From Planctomycetota bacterium (GTDB lineage Bacteria; Planctomycetota; Planctomycetia; Pirellulales; Pirellulaceae): DNA of 64,000 nucleotides. Below, piece after piece: positions 8,614 to 18,210 of this stretch. The translations under genes were made by a program, and so were the position numbers. Under the pieces are notes generated by a model that had not been told where the DNA came from, searched no databases, and saw nothing but the letters and a program-made list of their open reading frames with translations. The DNA lies in assembly GCA_024277285.1 (NCBI GenBank), contig JAJRVM010000163.1, forward strand, positions 1 through 64,000, given 5' to 3'. The first letter of the stretch is position 1, and each line of letters starts with the position of its first letter.

Positions 8614-8830
8614 GCAATCTCAGACAGCCTGATTTCTGCTATCTGAACATGGCGCGTCCTGCCCCCCCCAATTCGGCTCCGTGAATATCCGTGCCCATCA
8701 GTGGCCTCCTGCGACAGCCCGCAATCTCAGACAGCCTGATTTCTGGCCTGATTTCTGCTATCCGAACATGCCGCGTCCTGCCCCCCCAATTCGGCTCCGT
8801 GAATATCCGTGCCCATCAGTGGCCTCCTGC
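8614..8830 (+). repeat. Two direct copies of a roughly 100-bp repeat with CAGACAGCCTG cores
   Basis: Copies at 8614-8712 and 8721-8830 share, in order: CAATCTCAGACAGCCTGATT, a CTATCYGAACATG block, a CGCGTCCTGC block, a C-tract, and CGTGAATATCCGTGCCCATC followed by AGTGGCCTCCTGC. The second copy has an 11-bp internal duplication of the GCCTGATTTCT piece. The same modules recur near 18.1-18.7 kb and, inverted, near 43.5-43.9 kb, so this is an interspersed family. Confidence 0.85.
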
Positions 8831-8849
8831 CAAATCCGAATCCTCCGAA

Positions 8850-9075
8850 TCCAGACAGCCTGATTTTGGCCGGCCTGATTTTGGCCGATGCCTGTATCGC
8901 CCCTCCTGGGCTTTTCTTGGGGGGTGGTGCCAGGTTCCGGGGTCTGACGACCCCGGCAAAGGCTGTGTTGGCCCTCCGAGCCAGAGCCGCCGCGGCATCA
9001 AGAGAAATGGCAAGGCGACTCCGCCTTCAATCCCATGCTCCGATGATCCCAGACAGCCTGATTTTGGTTCTGATT
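8850..9075 (+). repeat. Degenerate CAGACAGCCTGATTTT elements with a palindromic hairpin
   Basis: Isolated core copies occur at about 8851-8866 (followed by a GGCCTGATTTTGGCC echo) and about 9050-9064. Between them, at 8937-8956, is the perfect hairpin CCGGGGTC-TGAC-GACCCCGG, preceded by GGTGCCAGGTT. It resembles the short REP-like palindromes scattered through many large bacterial genomes. No gene is supported here. Confidence 0.6.
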
Positions 9076-9362
9076 CTGGAGCAGGAGCAGGTCGGCAAGA
9101 CGGGGCAAAACGGATGGACGGTCGTCGGAAATCTGTTCTTGTCCCGTTTGGCCAGTCCAGGTAGGGTAAGACACTTCGGCGTAGCGTTCCCCCGCAACGC
9201 AATTCGCCGCTAGCCTATGTCAGCGAGAGCCACGGATGCGTATTTTGTTGAACACGGCGGTCGGAGGGAGACCGCATAGGCAATACGTACAAGGCAGGCA
9301 AGAATCGCGGCCACCCAGACAATGCCGCTGCTTGCTCAATGCTAGCAAACAAGGACGGAACC

Positions 9363-11711
9363 ATGTTGCGCAACCGGTTTGTCTGTGGGCGCCCGCACGC
9401 TCTGCAGATGACGATCATCGTAATTGCCCTGTCGTGCAGTGCCACGACGCTCTGCTGGGCAAGACCAGACGCTCTTTCCAAGGCAGCGGAATCGGCCGAG
9501 GCATCGACCAAACCTTCGCAATCGCCCAAATCTCCGCCGGTTGAGTCCCTGAAGAAACAGCAGGACAAACTCGCCCAACGCCGTCACCGCGTGCAAGAGG
9601 CACTGCAAGCTGCGCAGGGCAATTCCACCTCGCCAGAGAATCTCGAACATCTGCGGCGCGAACTTGAAGTCCTGAAGTACTATGAGTTGGTCTGCGCTCA
9701 ACATATCGAGGAACTCGCACGAACGAGCGAGCTCGAGCAAGACCTGGAACAATGGAACGAGCGTCTGCACGAGCTGCGTTTGGCCGGCCCCGAGGAACCG
9801 AAACCGTATTCGATCCTGGTGCTTGACGACGTGCAGGACCAGCTCGACGCTGCGAAAACTCGCATGCACACAGTGACGATCGAATTGGCTGCGACCAAAG
9901 AGATGCAAGAGACGACAGCCCGTATGCGACGTGAAGCGGAAGCGGCACGGCGCAAAGCCAAAGAGGCGTTGGCCAACACTACGGACGAGCGTCGTCGACA
10001 GGAGATCGCAAAGCGCCTGGAACTTGCCCAGTTACAGAGCCAGATGTTCACCGACATGGGCAAGCTGCGTATCACCGAAATGGGCAATACGAAGCTGGAA
10101 CTGCAAGTTGCTGAACTGCGGACCACATTTTTTGAGGAGAAAGAAGCAGCGGTTGCCGCTAGTGCCATTTTTACGAAAGAGCACTTGCAAACTATACTTT
10201 CAGAGCTCGACAAGTTTGAAACCGAGCTGACGGCACAACTTCCTGAGCTTCAGTCTCGGCTGCAAGAACTCGAAACGCAGGCCTACGATACGGCGCAGAA
10301 ACGCAAAGACGAAGCGCAAGATGGCCCATTGTCGGAAGAAATCGAAACGAGCTGGCGCGTTGCGCGGCGGACCTACCAACAGCAAACCAAGCTAATCCAA
10401 CAACGGCGACGCGAACTGGTTATCGTCCGCCTGGAATGGGATATTCGCTACCGCGTCGTCAATGGTCAAGCCACTCATAAGGAGTTGGCTGAATGGGCCG
10501 ATGACAATCAACTCTACGTCGACCGGGTCAGAGCCAATCGCACATCTCTGGAAGAAGCTTCAAAGGCTTTGATGATCGAACTGGGCCGCAAGGAGAAACA
10601 GCTGCGGCTCGCACGACGCTCGAATCCAGAAGTGGCAAAATGGATCGAGTACCAGATCGGCTCCATGCACGAACTCTCGCAAGCCTACGGTGCGAACCTG
10701 GTGCAAGTCGAGAGCATTGAGCGAATGCTGACCAAACTCAACGTCACTTTCTCGAAAGATCTCAAGGCCGAAAACGTCAGCGACTTTCTGACCTCGGTCG
10801 GCACCACGCTGTCGACGGCCTGGAACTACGAGATTACCGCCGTTGACGATCGGCCTATCACGGTCCGTAAGATCGTGGCTGGCATCCTGCTGATGCTGCT
10901 CGGTTTCTACGCCTCGCGCCGGTTGAGCCGCTTGATCGGCAACCGCATGCTGCCCCGCATCGGCGTCGACAATGGCGCTGCCACCGCATTGCAGTCGATC
11001 TCGTTCTACGTCCTGGTCACGTGCTTTGGATTCGTTGCGCTTGAAATCGTCAATGTGCCGATTACCGTCTTCACATTCCTTGGCGGTGCCGTTGCAATTG
11101 GCGTCGGCTTCGGCAGCCAAAATATCCTCAATAATTTCATCAGCGGCCTGATCCTGCTGGCCGAACAGCCGATCCGCGTGGGTGACCTGATCGACATTGG
11201 CGGCCTGTGCGGCAACGTCGAAAAAATCGGTGCCCGCAGCACGCGTGTGATCACTGGCGCAAACCTCGAAATCATCGTTCCCAACAGCAAGTTCCTGGAA
11301 GACAACGTCACCAACTGGACGCTCACGGATACCCGCATGCGAACCACGGTCAAAGTCGGTGTCGCCTATGGGTCGCCAACTGATCAAGTCGCACAAATCT
11401 TGAAACAGGCCGTCGACGAATGCCCGCACGCAATGAATGAACCCGAACCAATCGTCCTGTTCAACGACTTCGGCGACAACTCACTCAACTTCGAAGTTCA
11501 TTTCTGGATTTACGTGCGTACGATGATGCAGGCGCGCAAGATCGAAAGCGACCTGCGACATGCCATCGACCGGTTGATGCGCGATGCCGAAATCACCATC
11601 GCCTACCCCCAACGCGATGTGCATCTCGATGCGGTCAAGCCGATCGAAGTGAACATCCGGCAACTGGCCGCCGAACAAGGATTTGCCGTGCGACGCTCAA
11701 ACGCCGCCTGA
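9363..11711 (+). CDS. Mechanosensitive channel, MscS family with a large coiled-coil N-terminus
   Basis: The start at 9363 is preferred because AAGGACGG lies just upstream; it gives 782 residues. A signal peptide (about 18-36) is followed by about 450 residues of charged, heptad-rich helix, presumably periplasmic as in MscK-type channels. Membrane helices begin near residue 500 (KIVAGILLMLLGFYA). The pore-lining MscS helix (GGAVAIGVGFGSQNILNNF) is near residues 572-590, followed by the beta domain (LAEQPIRVGDLIDIGG and IIVPNSKFLEDNVTNW) and the C-terminal alpha/beta domain. It should open under membrane tension to release solutes during hypo-osmotic shock. It stands alone on the plus strand, divergent from the PspA cluster, so two envelope-stress loci face away from a shared repeat-rich spacer. 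Confidence 0.92.
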   Translation: MLRNRFVCGRPHALQMTIIVIALSCSATTLCWARPDALSKAAESAEASTKPSQSPKSPPVESLKKQQDKLAQRRHRVQEALQAAQGNSTSPENLEHLRRELEVLKYYELVCAQHIEELARTSELEQDLEQWNERLHELRLAGPEEPKPYSILVLDDVQDQLDAAKTRMHTVTIELAATKEMQETTARMRREAEAARRKAKEALANTTDERRRQEIAKRLELAQLQSQMFTDMGKLRITEMGNTKLELQVAELRTTFFEEKEAAVAASAIFTKEHLQTILSELDKFETELTAQLPELQSRLQELETQAYDTAQKRKDEAQDGPLSEEIETSWRVARRTYQQQTKLIQQRRRELVIVRLEWDIRYRVVNGQATHKELAEWADDNQLYVDRVRANRTSLEEASKALMIELGRKEKQLRLARRSNPEVAKWIEYQIGSMHELSQAYGANLVQVESIERMLTKLNVTFSKDLKAENVSDFLTSVGTTLSTAWNYEITAVDDRPITVRKIVAGILLMLLGFYASRRLSRLIGNRMLPRIGVDNGAATALQSISFYVLVTCFGFVALEIVNVPITVFTFLGGAVAIGVGFGSQNILNNFISGLILLAEQPIRVGDLIDIGGLCGNVEKIGARSTRVITGANLEIIVPNSKFLEDNVTNWTLTDTRMRTTVKVGVAYGSPTDQVAQILKQAVDECPHAMNEPEPIVLFNDFGDNSLNFEVHFWIYVRTMMQARKIESDLRHAIDRLMRDAEITIAYPQRDVHLDAVKPIEVNIRQLAAEQGFAVRRSNAA

Positions 11712-11736
11712 CGTTTGAGCAGCCCGCCCCGCGCTC

Positions 11737-11850
11737 TTTCTGCCCACGATATTCTTTGCCCTGTTCCTCTTTGCCCCGCCATGGACGACGCCCTGGATGT
11801 TCACCGGAGAGGGCAAAGAAAAGGACTGGCAAGAAAACATGGGCAGCACG
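11737..11850. repeat. Imperfect inverted repeat of TTCTTTGCCC-type arms
   Basis: The left arm (CTGCCCACGATATTCTTTGC and on to CTCTTTGCCC, about 11738-11780) is matched in inverted form by the right arm (GAGGGCAAAGAAAAGGACTG and on to CATGGGCAG, about 11808-11848). A related arrangement is found at about 27256-27395. The rest of the 375-base spacer between the MscS gene and corA shows nothing else. Confidence 0.5.
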
Positions 11851-12086
11851 CGTTCGATCTGGCCGCGATGGGCAATACCTCGTTCCGCGGCCGCAGACCG
11901 CTCGTCTCGCACAGCGTGAAAACCAAGACTCTGGCGAGCAACAGCCGCATCTCGAAACAGACGTGAAGACAATCCTACCGCTGGTTCCTAGTACCGTGTC
12001 AATTTGAAACTGACGGGTGCTTGGTCACAACATCGTCCACAGAGATTTTCAGTAGCGGTACCGGCCAAATGGGAATTGATGCGCTA

Positions 12087-13340
12087 CTACGACGCGCGGC
12101 GAACTTGCATTGTCGGACACGCTGTTTCCGCCCCTTCATGCGCTTTGGCGGCATCGGGCCGCGCTGGCAGAGCAGGCGCCGCCGATGCCAACGGGATCAT
12201 CGTGTGTTCGACGTGCAGTCCCTCGTCCCGCGAAATGGCGCCGGTCGAGTTTCCAGTCAATAACTCAGCAAGCGGTTTTTGGCCCATGCGGCCGCCGATC
12301 CAACCCTGCCGATAGAAGAAGAACAACATGCCAGCAACCGACCCCAGCATGGTTAACCAGACGAGGGGATAGGCCCAACGCACATGGAGCTCCGGCATGT
12401 ATTCAAAATTCATGCCGTAGACCCCCGCAATGAACGTGAGCGGCACAAAGATGCTCGACATGATCGTCAGCACTTTCATCACTTCGTTCGAGCGGTGCCC
12501 AATCGCCGAGATATACGTGTTCACGAGACTAGCCACCGATTCGCGGCATATGTCAACTACCTCGGAAATCTGCAGCGTGTGATCATATGTGTCGCGTAAG
12601 AACAAGCGAGTCTCGTCGCCAATCAGCGAGTTTTCGTCGTGGATCAATCCCCGGATTAGCTCGCGTTTCGGCCAAACGGCGCGGCGCAGACGCGACACAC
12701 GCCGCCGAATCACATTGAGTTGCTGAAGTAAGGCCGGTTGCGGATGTGCTATCGCGCGATCCTCCAATTGCTCAAGCCGCTCGCTGAGCGTTTCCAAAAC
12801 CGGATAGTAACCGTCAACGATCGCATCCAAGACCGCATAAGCAAGGTAATCGGCGCCGTTCTGGCGAAGATGCGAATCAAAAATGTGGATTCGCTGCCGA
12901 ACCGGTTCCAGCGGATCAGAATAGTCCTCTTGGAACGTAATCACATAATTCGATCCCAACAGTATCGATACCTGCTCGTCTTTGCCCATCGCTTGACTCG
13001 CCATACTGACCGCGCGGCATATGATCACCTGTTGGTCGCCGTAAAGTTCTGCCTTGGGGCGCTGTGGGATATTGACGATATCCTCCATCGCTAACGGGTG
13101 AATCGAAAAAATCTCGGCTAGCTGCCTTAGCGTCTGCTCGTTCCCCAAACCGCATACATCAATCCACGTGACCTTTCCTTCATCCAAGTGTTCCTTGATG
13201 TGTGTCACATCTTCGAGTGTCTCTTCACGCACAGAATCAGCTGAATACTGAACGATTCGGACCCGGGATGGAAGCGCACTGGCGGGAATCACAAGCGTAC
13301 CGGGACGGGAACCGACTTTTGGGTGGCGTTTCTTGAACAT
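12087..13340 (-). CDS. corA: Magnesium/cobalt transporter CorA
   Basis: The 417-residue protein has a cytoplasmic N-terminal domain (about 1-290) and two C-terminal membrane helices. The diagnostic YGMNF motif ends the first helix near residue 309 (VPLTFIAGVYGMNFEYMPE), followed by the acidic periplasmic loop MPEL and the second helix (PLVWLTMLGSVAGMLFFFYR). CorA pentamers conduct Mg2+ (and Co2+, Ni2+) inward. The C-terminal tail extends about 65 residues beyond the usual end, is Ala/Glu/His-rich and ends in VRRAS; this extension is atypical. The gene is alone on the minus strand. No Mg2+-responsive leader could be recognised upstream. Confidence 0.93.
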   Translation of the reverse strand: MFKKRHPKVGSRPGTLVIPASALPSRVRIVQYSADSVREETLEDVTHIKEHLDEGKVTWIDVCGLGNEQTLRQLAEIFSIHPLAMEDIVNIPQRPKAELYGDQQVIICRAVSMASQAMGKDEQVSILLGSNYVITFQEDYSDPLEPVRQRIHIFDSHLRQNGADYLAYAVLDAIVDGYYPVLETLSERLEQLEDRAIAHPQPALLQQLNVIRRRVSRLRRAVWPKRELIRGLIHDENSLIGDETRLFLRDTYDHTLQISEVVDICRESVASLVNTYISAIGHRSNEVMKVLTIMSSIFVPLTFIAGVYGMNFEYMPELHVRWAYPLVWLTMLGSVAGMLFFFYRQGWIGGRMGQKPLAELLTGNSTGAISRDEGLHVEHTMIPLASAAPALPARPDAAKAHEGAETACPTMQVRRAS

Positions 13341-14024
13341 CGCGAACTCCGCAATCCTGGTGGGCAGGGTAGGGGGGGAGGCAAACTCCGCTTGGTGAGC
13401 GGAATGTGGGATTTGATAATCTAGATCTTATAACCGTGGGCCAATAACCGGACAAGATGAATCGGCGGACGATCGTAAGCAAGCGAGTCGATAGATTGCG
13501 CAAAAGTGACGTGAATGCATCAGACAACGCCCCGATGCGACCGGTTCTCCCGCGCCCCAATCAATCGCACTGGGGCGGCGGCATTGCTGGCGAGTTTCCA
13601 CTCTTTGTTGGTGCAAACTGCTAGCAACAATGCAAGCGAACGTGGGGGAAGCAAGCGGCCCAGAAATTGGCCGATTGCACTTGGGGATTTACGTGTAAGC
13701 CAACTATGATGGCACGCCGTCTAAACGGTGTGTCACGGTAGGCTCGGAGTCCTACCTCGAACCGATTACCAACTGCCGCTCAAAGTGTGGTTTACTGCCG
13801 AGCACGGGGCGCCCCTCCCAACTCGAGTGCGTGAAGAGGTCGGCTCTTGTAGCCGTTGAAGAACGCGACAGACTCGAGCCAGGCTTCGGAATAAGAAAAC
13901 GAGCACGCCACTGGGGGGTGTCACACGACATGGCATGCCGTGCACGCTTCATCCTGAACACATTTTGTGGTACGCAACTCTGCACTCTCAACTCGCCTGC
14001 TTCTGAGCGGGAAGGAAAACTGCG
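13341..14024. other. Long divergent spacer between corA and the lipoprotein hydrolase
   Basis: About 680 bases with no supported gene. It includes two adjacent stem-loops at 13711-13756 (listed separately). It should hold the promoters of both flanking genes. Confidence 0.5.
13711..13756 (+). other. Pair of adjacent stem-loops, possible structured RNA
   Basis: Stem 1: GGCACGCCGT (13711-13720) pairs with ACGGTGTGTC (13725-13734) around CTAA, ten pairs with two wobbles. Stem 2: GGTAGG (13737-13742) pairs with CCTACC (13751-13756). They lie about 270 bases before the hydrolase start. Neither has a following T-tract, so they do not look like a standard terminator. Confidence 0.4.
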
Positions 14025-15899
14025 ATGGTCACATCCCTAGGGCATTACATGATCCGGCACCGCCTCGCGTGTATCAGCCTGATAGGCATTTGCTTGCTCG
14101 TTGCGTGTAGTGCCAAAGACATGGATACGGCAAAGGCGCCAGCTGACCGTGCTCACCAAGCGGCAACACCGGACGACAACGTTAACATGGACAACGCCAG
14201 CATTGCTCGCTCCGGCGAGCGCACGGCCGTTGACGACGCGATAGGCGGATCAGAGCCGGTACTTCCCATGAGCGCCGACGTTGTGAACGAATCTCGCGCG
14301 GCGCCGCAGGTATCCGGGCAGAGTGAAACGAACGCCGACCGAATCGCCACCAGAGCTGTCAAGATGGCGACCAAAGTGGCAGCGCCACAGATGAAGCTCG
14401 ACCTCCGCGTCGTTGAACCGCCTCGAGCCACGCTCCGTTCGCGATCGATGACAGAAGCCCCGCCGGCACCTGCAACCGTTGCACCAATGGCGATTGGCCC
14501 CATGGCGGTTGAACCAACGAACACTACTCCCAACGGCAGTGGGCCAACTACGATCAGGCCGTCGTCGGTCGGACCGATGGCAAACGAACCCGACGCTCCT
14601 GAATTACATGCAGAATCTAAACCGCAAAGGTCAAGTGTGCTCTCCGAAGACTCGGAACGAGATGCGTCTGCCGCACCGTACCGGGAGGTAACGGTTTTTT
14701 ATGCGACCGACCGTAAGGCACTGGCAGCAAACGGGGGCAAGTCGTGGGGCCGCGAGGCGTTGCTACCGTTCACCGTTTCCGCCGCCGGGACCTTACTGCT
14801 GTTCATCATAAGTGGGATGGGCTGGCATCGCCGTAAGACAGCGTCTCTGGCCATAATCGGAGTATTGGTCACTCTTTCGTTAGGCGTTTACTGGACGATG
14901 AGCACGTGGGACCAGGTTCAACAAGTGGCTGATCCAGGAGTGCGTTATGGTAACGAGCGTGGCACGCTGGCGTACGGCGAGTGTACGATCACGATTCCCA
15001 CGTCGCATTCCCGGGGCAAGATTGAACGTCCTTCCATCCTGCGACTCGAAGTGCGTGAAGATGCCGCGAAACACATTGTGTTACAGGCAACACAACCGGC
15101 CGCCAAAGACACGTTTTTCGACCAGTTGCGCGACACCGTCCAGTCGGCCGAGCACGCCGAGGTGTTTGTATTCGTACACGGCTACAACGTCACATTTGAC
15201 AGCGCCGCCCGGCGCACCGCGCAAATCGCCTATGACGTGAAATTCACCGGAGCGCCGATCTTTTTCAGCTGGCCATCACAAGGCGGATTGTTGAAGTACA
15301 CCGTCGATCAAAATAACGTGCAGTGGGCCGTACCCCATCTCAAGGAATTCCTGATCGACGTGACGCGTAGAAGCGGCGCGAAATCGGTCAACCTGATCGC
15401 GCACAGCATGGGAAACCGGGCATTGACCGCAGCCCTGCGCGAACTGCAGTTGCAACTACGGCAAGAAACCGCGTTATTCAACCAGATCATTTTGGCCGCC
15501 CCCGATGTAGACGCCGAGATATTCCGGCGCGACTTGGCACCGGCACTGGTCCAGTCGGCACAACGGGTGACGCTTTATGCATCGTCCAACGACCAAGCGT
15601 TGGCAGCGTCCAAGAAAGTGCACGGCTACGCACGCGCGGGCGACTCAGGCCCCGGCCTGGTTGTGCTGCCGGGAATCGAGACCATTGACGTATCAACTCT
15701 CGATACCAGCCTGCTGGGACATTCTTACTACGGCAGCAGCAACCCAATCCTGCTCGACATCCACCAGCTCATTCGCGATGCGTTGCCGGCCGCAAAGCGT
15801 CCGTTCCTGCTACCGCGACCGTATGGAAGACTGACGTATTGGGAGTTTGAAAACATCCCGGCCACCGCGACACGCAACATCTCCCATGGACCGCAGTAG
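14025..15899 (+). CDS. Lipoprotein alpha/beta hydrolase (DUF900-like)
   Basis: The start is set by GGGAAGGA eight bases upstream of the ATG (624 residues). An N-terminal signal ends in a lipobox (LLVAC, about residue 28), so a lipoprotein is predicted. About 190 residues of Pro/Thr/Ala-rich linker with near-repeats (VAPMAIGPMAVEPTN) follow, then two membrane segments at about 240-290 (LLLFIISGMGW and LAIIGVLVTLSLGVYW). The hydrolase domain starts near 330: oxyanion strand FVFVHGYNVTF, nucleophile elbow NLIAHSMGNRAL with Ser near residue 460, and a C-terminal GHSYYGSS His. DUF900 proteins are alpha/beta hydrolases of uncertain substrate. The segment just before the membrane helices (EVTVFYATDRKALAANGG) is characteristic of this family. 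A lipobox together with internal membrane helices is odd. Confidence 0.85.
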   Translation: MVTSLGHYMIRHRLACISLIGICLLVACSAKDMDTAKAPADRAHQAATPDDNVNMDNASIARSGERTAVDDAIGGSEPVLPMSADVVNESRAAPQVSGQSETNADRIATRAVKMATKVAAPQMKLDLRVVEPPRATLRSRSMTEAPPAPATVAPMAIGPMAVEPTNTTPNGSGPTTIRPSSVGPMANEPDAPELHAESKPQRSSVLSEDSERDASAAPYREVTVFYATDRKALAANGGKSWGREALLPFTVSAAGTLLLFIISGMGWHRRKTASLAIIGVLVTLSLGVYWTMSTWDQVQQVADPGVRYGNERGTLAYGECTITIPTSHSRGKIERPSILRLEVREDAAKHIVLQATQPAAKDTFFDQLRDTVQSAEHAEVFVFVHGYNVTFDSAARRTAQIAYDVKFTGAPIFFSWPSQGGLLKYTVDQNNVQWAVPHLKEFLIDVTRRSGAKSVNLIAHSMGNRALTAALRELQLQLRQETALFNQIILAAPDVDAEIFRRDLAPALVQSAQRVTLYASSNDQALAASKKVHGYARAGDSGPGLVVLPGIETIDVSTLDTSLLGHSYYGSSNPILLDIHQLIRDALPAAKRPFLLPRPYGRLTYWEFENIPATATRNISHGPQ

Positions 15900-15971
15900 C
15901 TGAGCTCGCAACGGATTCCGACAACGACCATGGCAAGGGAGCGGTGCGAATCAGCGCCCTCCCAAACGCCT

Positions 15972-15994
15972 GCGGAAGCCTTGTGGACTTCCGC
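15972..15994. terminator. Possible bidirectional terminator hairpin
   Basis: GCGGAAG pairs with CTTCCGC around a nine-base loop in the 157-base spacer between two convergent genes. No T-tract follows on either strand, so only the position supports a terminator role. Confidence 0.35.
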
Positions 15995-16056
15995 TGCGCT
16001 CGTGCCGTCGCTCTTATTTCTGGAGCCGCTCTTACGCCGGGAGCCCATGCGCCCGA

Positions 16057-17670
16057 TCAGTTAGCACCGGTGCCGCGTTTCATTATTTCATTGAACTCGA
16101 CATTGTACTTCTGTGTCATGTCACGACGTACTTTCGCCGTGGCACCATCGATGTCGTTCATAATCGCACGTGCGGCGGAAGTCCCTTTGGCCTTCTCCTG
16201 GACCCGCACTTGCGTCCCCATACGCTGTTGTGCTCGCAGCCCAGCCTGTTGCGCAACAGCCACTTGTGCGCCAGCGGTAGCAGGGCCGTAACCGTAAGCC
16301 CGATTCCCTCGCGTATAGCTGCCGCGCACGCCCCAGCCACCGTAATAAGTGCCTTCGTAGTTGTACCCGCCGCCACTGGCCGAGTAGCCCGAAGAGGCGA
16401 TGGAATTATTTCCCTCGACCTGACGCACTCGACTGCGTACCCCGATTCCCTTGATCGCCGCCCCGGCATTGCGGAACTGCTGCGCGACGTAGGCACCGTA
16501 ATTCAACATATCCTCGTCAACGTTCAGCAGCGGCAGTTGATCGATTTTCCGCGCGTACTTATCAAACCAGATGCCGTATTGCGCAATCCGTTGTGGTTCT
16601 TTGTTGCGGATGTCGCGGATGTACTGGTTTACGGCAACAAAGTACTTTTGCGTGGCCACGACTTTGGAATCCTGCGCGCCGGCACCCTGACCATCCTTCG
16701 ACTCGGTCGGGATCGCCGATGCGGTCGGAGGATCCATCAAACTGAATACTTGACGCATTCCGGTGCTCGAGAAGCGGCCACTCAAACGAAGCTGCTTGCC
16801 ATCGACTTTCCCATCCCACTTGGCAAAGTCGTCAATCATCGCCCCTTGCTTGGCCAAGGCCTCGAGCAGCAACTTCTTGCCAAGTCCCTTCAGGACACCG
16901 GCATCTTCGCCGAAGTCGACTTTGATGCTGCCAAACGACGTCTCCCCAAAGGTAATGCCGAGTGTGATACCACGCAGGCTTGTCAACACTTTGCTGACCG
17001 CTTCACCATCAACTCCAGCAGAAGAAAGCATTTTTGATTCCTTCACCAATTTCCGCACCGTGGTCAGGTCCAATACATTGGTGAGATCCATGGCCAAAAT
17101 GATCTCGGTCCCCGATTCGTCCGAGAAACCAATCGCTTCGGTGATGTACGGTGAAAACTCCGGAGTGTCGTCAGCGGTGGACTGGATCCAACGTGCCACT
17201 GCCTGCCGGCTGGCCGGGATCATCGTGCCATAGGTCGTCGGTCCAAGCTGGACCAAGTAGTTGGTCGATGGCAACAGAACTGCGGGCAGACCGACAATCG
17301 TGTCGAGCGTCCCTTTTTGTTTCTTGGCAATGTAGACCATGTCGTGCTTACCGCTGGTCGATATAAGGCCAAGCTGCCAGACCGGGTGCATGAACTCGAA
17401 ATCGGTTTGCGAGGCCATTACGTACTGCTGAGTGTCCGCCGGTAACCGGGTGAGGCCGCCTGCAATGGCCTTTTCAAAGTTAGTTTTCCACCCCTCACGT
17501 AACGCAATCTCACTGTTAAATATCTTCTCGGCGTTCAACAAGATGACCGTGTTTACCGAATCGGGAATTCGCTTGACTAATTTGGCAAACTGCGCTTCCG
17601 CCGATGTGGCCATGAAAGTGGCCACCAAGCCACACGCGATAATGTGTGCAAAATAGTATTTCGTCTTCAT
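16057..17670 (-). CDS. Secreted protein of unknown function with a Gly/Tyr-rich segment
   Basis: The start at 17670 has GAGGGAG upstream and gives 537 residues. A clean signal peptide (about 1-26) ends TSAEA before QFAKLV, so export to the periplasm or beyond is expected. Residues about 30-360 look globular (KRIPDSVNTVILLNAEKIF). A Gly/Tyr-rich low-complexity segment at about 425-465 (SGGGYNYEGTYYGGWGVRGS) is followed by a Gln/Arg/Ala-rich helical tail. The opening region, concerned with a presumed loss-of-value term near SVNTVILLNAEKI, is seen in other planctomycete secreted proteins of unknown role, as far as I recall. No catalytic motif is evident. It is transcribed alone, convergent with the hydrolase. 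Confidence 0.75.
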   Translation of the reverse strand: MKTKYYFAHIIACGLVATFMATSAEAQFAKLVKRIPDSVNTVILLNAEKIFNSEIALREGWKTNFEKAIAGGLTRLPADTQQYVMASQTDFEFMHPVWQLGLISTSGKHDMVYIAKKQKGTLDTIVGLPAVLLPSTNYLVQLGPTTYGTMIPASRQAVARWIQSTADDTPEFSPYITEAIGFSDESGTEIILAMDLTNVLDLTTVRKLVKESKMLSSAGVDGEAVSKVLTSLRGITLGITFGETSFGSIKVDFGEDAGVLKGLGKKLLLEALAKQGAMIDDFAKWDGKVDGKQLRLSGRFSSTGMRQVFSLMDPPTASAIPTESKDGQGAGAQDSKVVATQKYFVAVNQYIRDIRNKEPQRIAQYGIWFDKYARKIDQLPLLNVDEDMLNYGAYVAQQFRNAGAAIKGIGVRSRVRQVEGNNSIASSGYSASGGGYNYEGTYYGGWGVRGSYTRGNRAYGYGPATAGAQVAVAQQAGLRAQQRMGTQVRVQEKAKGTSAARAIMNDIDGATAKVRRDMTQKYNVEFNEIMKRGTGAN

Positions 17671-18053
17671 CGAAAAGGCTCCCTCTGGATGACTCGCCAC
17701 AGTGCGACGGTGAACGTGAGAATGTGTTTTCAGCAGATGTGAGTCGCGCCCAGACCAGGCTCAGAATTGGCCAGTGCGCTCGCCAGCAAATCGTGTGCCG
17801 CGTGATACCGTGACCACAATCCCGGCTGTCGGGACGTAACCCCAGACCCTCTGGCAGGTTCGGACGATACGCTTTCGTATTGTAGTTACTCAAGTGGCAC
17901 ATGTCACCGGAATCGGCCAATTCGTCCATGAATTAACTGTGGTAAAGCCAAATCGTCGCGAAACTACGGTGCCCCCCCTCGCAACCATGACACGAGCTTC
18001 CAGCACTGCAACACCGGACCAAACACCTCGTTGCCTGCCACTTCCCCAGACGA
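17671..18053. other. Spacer upstream of the Gly/Tyr-rich secreted protein gene
   Basis: No gene is supported. The sequence leads into the repeat cluster that begins at about 18055. Confidence 0.5.
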
Positions 18054-18054
18054 C

Positions 18055-18112
18055 CGATGATCCCAGACAGCCTCATTTTCGACCGATGATCCCAGACAGC
18101 CTCATTTTCTGA
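18055..18112 (+). repeat. Two tandem GATCCCAGACAGCCTCATTTTC units
   Basis: Two near-identical units of about 30 bp (GATGATCCCAGACAGCCTCA and ATTTTC) follow one another. They are core copies of the same family found at 8.6 kb, with CTCA in place of CTGA. Confidence 0.8.
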
Positions 18113-18210
18113 GCCCCAGACGCCTGCTCGCCTGACTCCGCGTCCGCTCTCCAGCTCATACTCTCCCCCAGACATCACAAACCCAGACAGCCTGACTTTC
18201 GTTCACCTGA

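Noticed and set aside
8614..8830. The repeats were considered as a CRISPR array.
   Set aside because: The modules are about 100 bp with internal variation, there are no regular unique spacers, and no cas gene is present.
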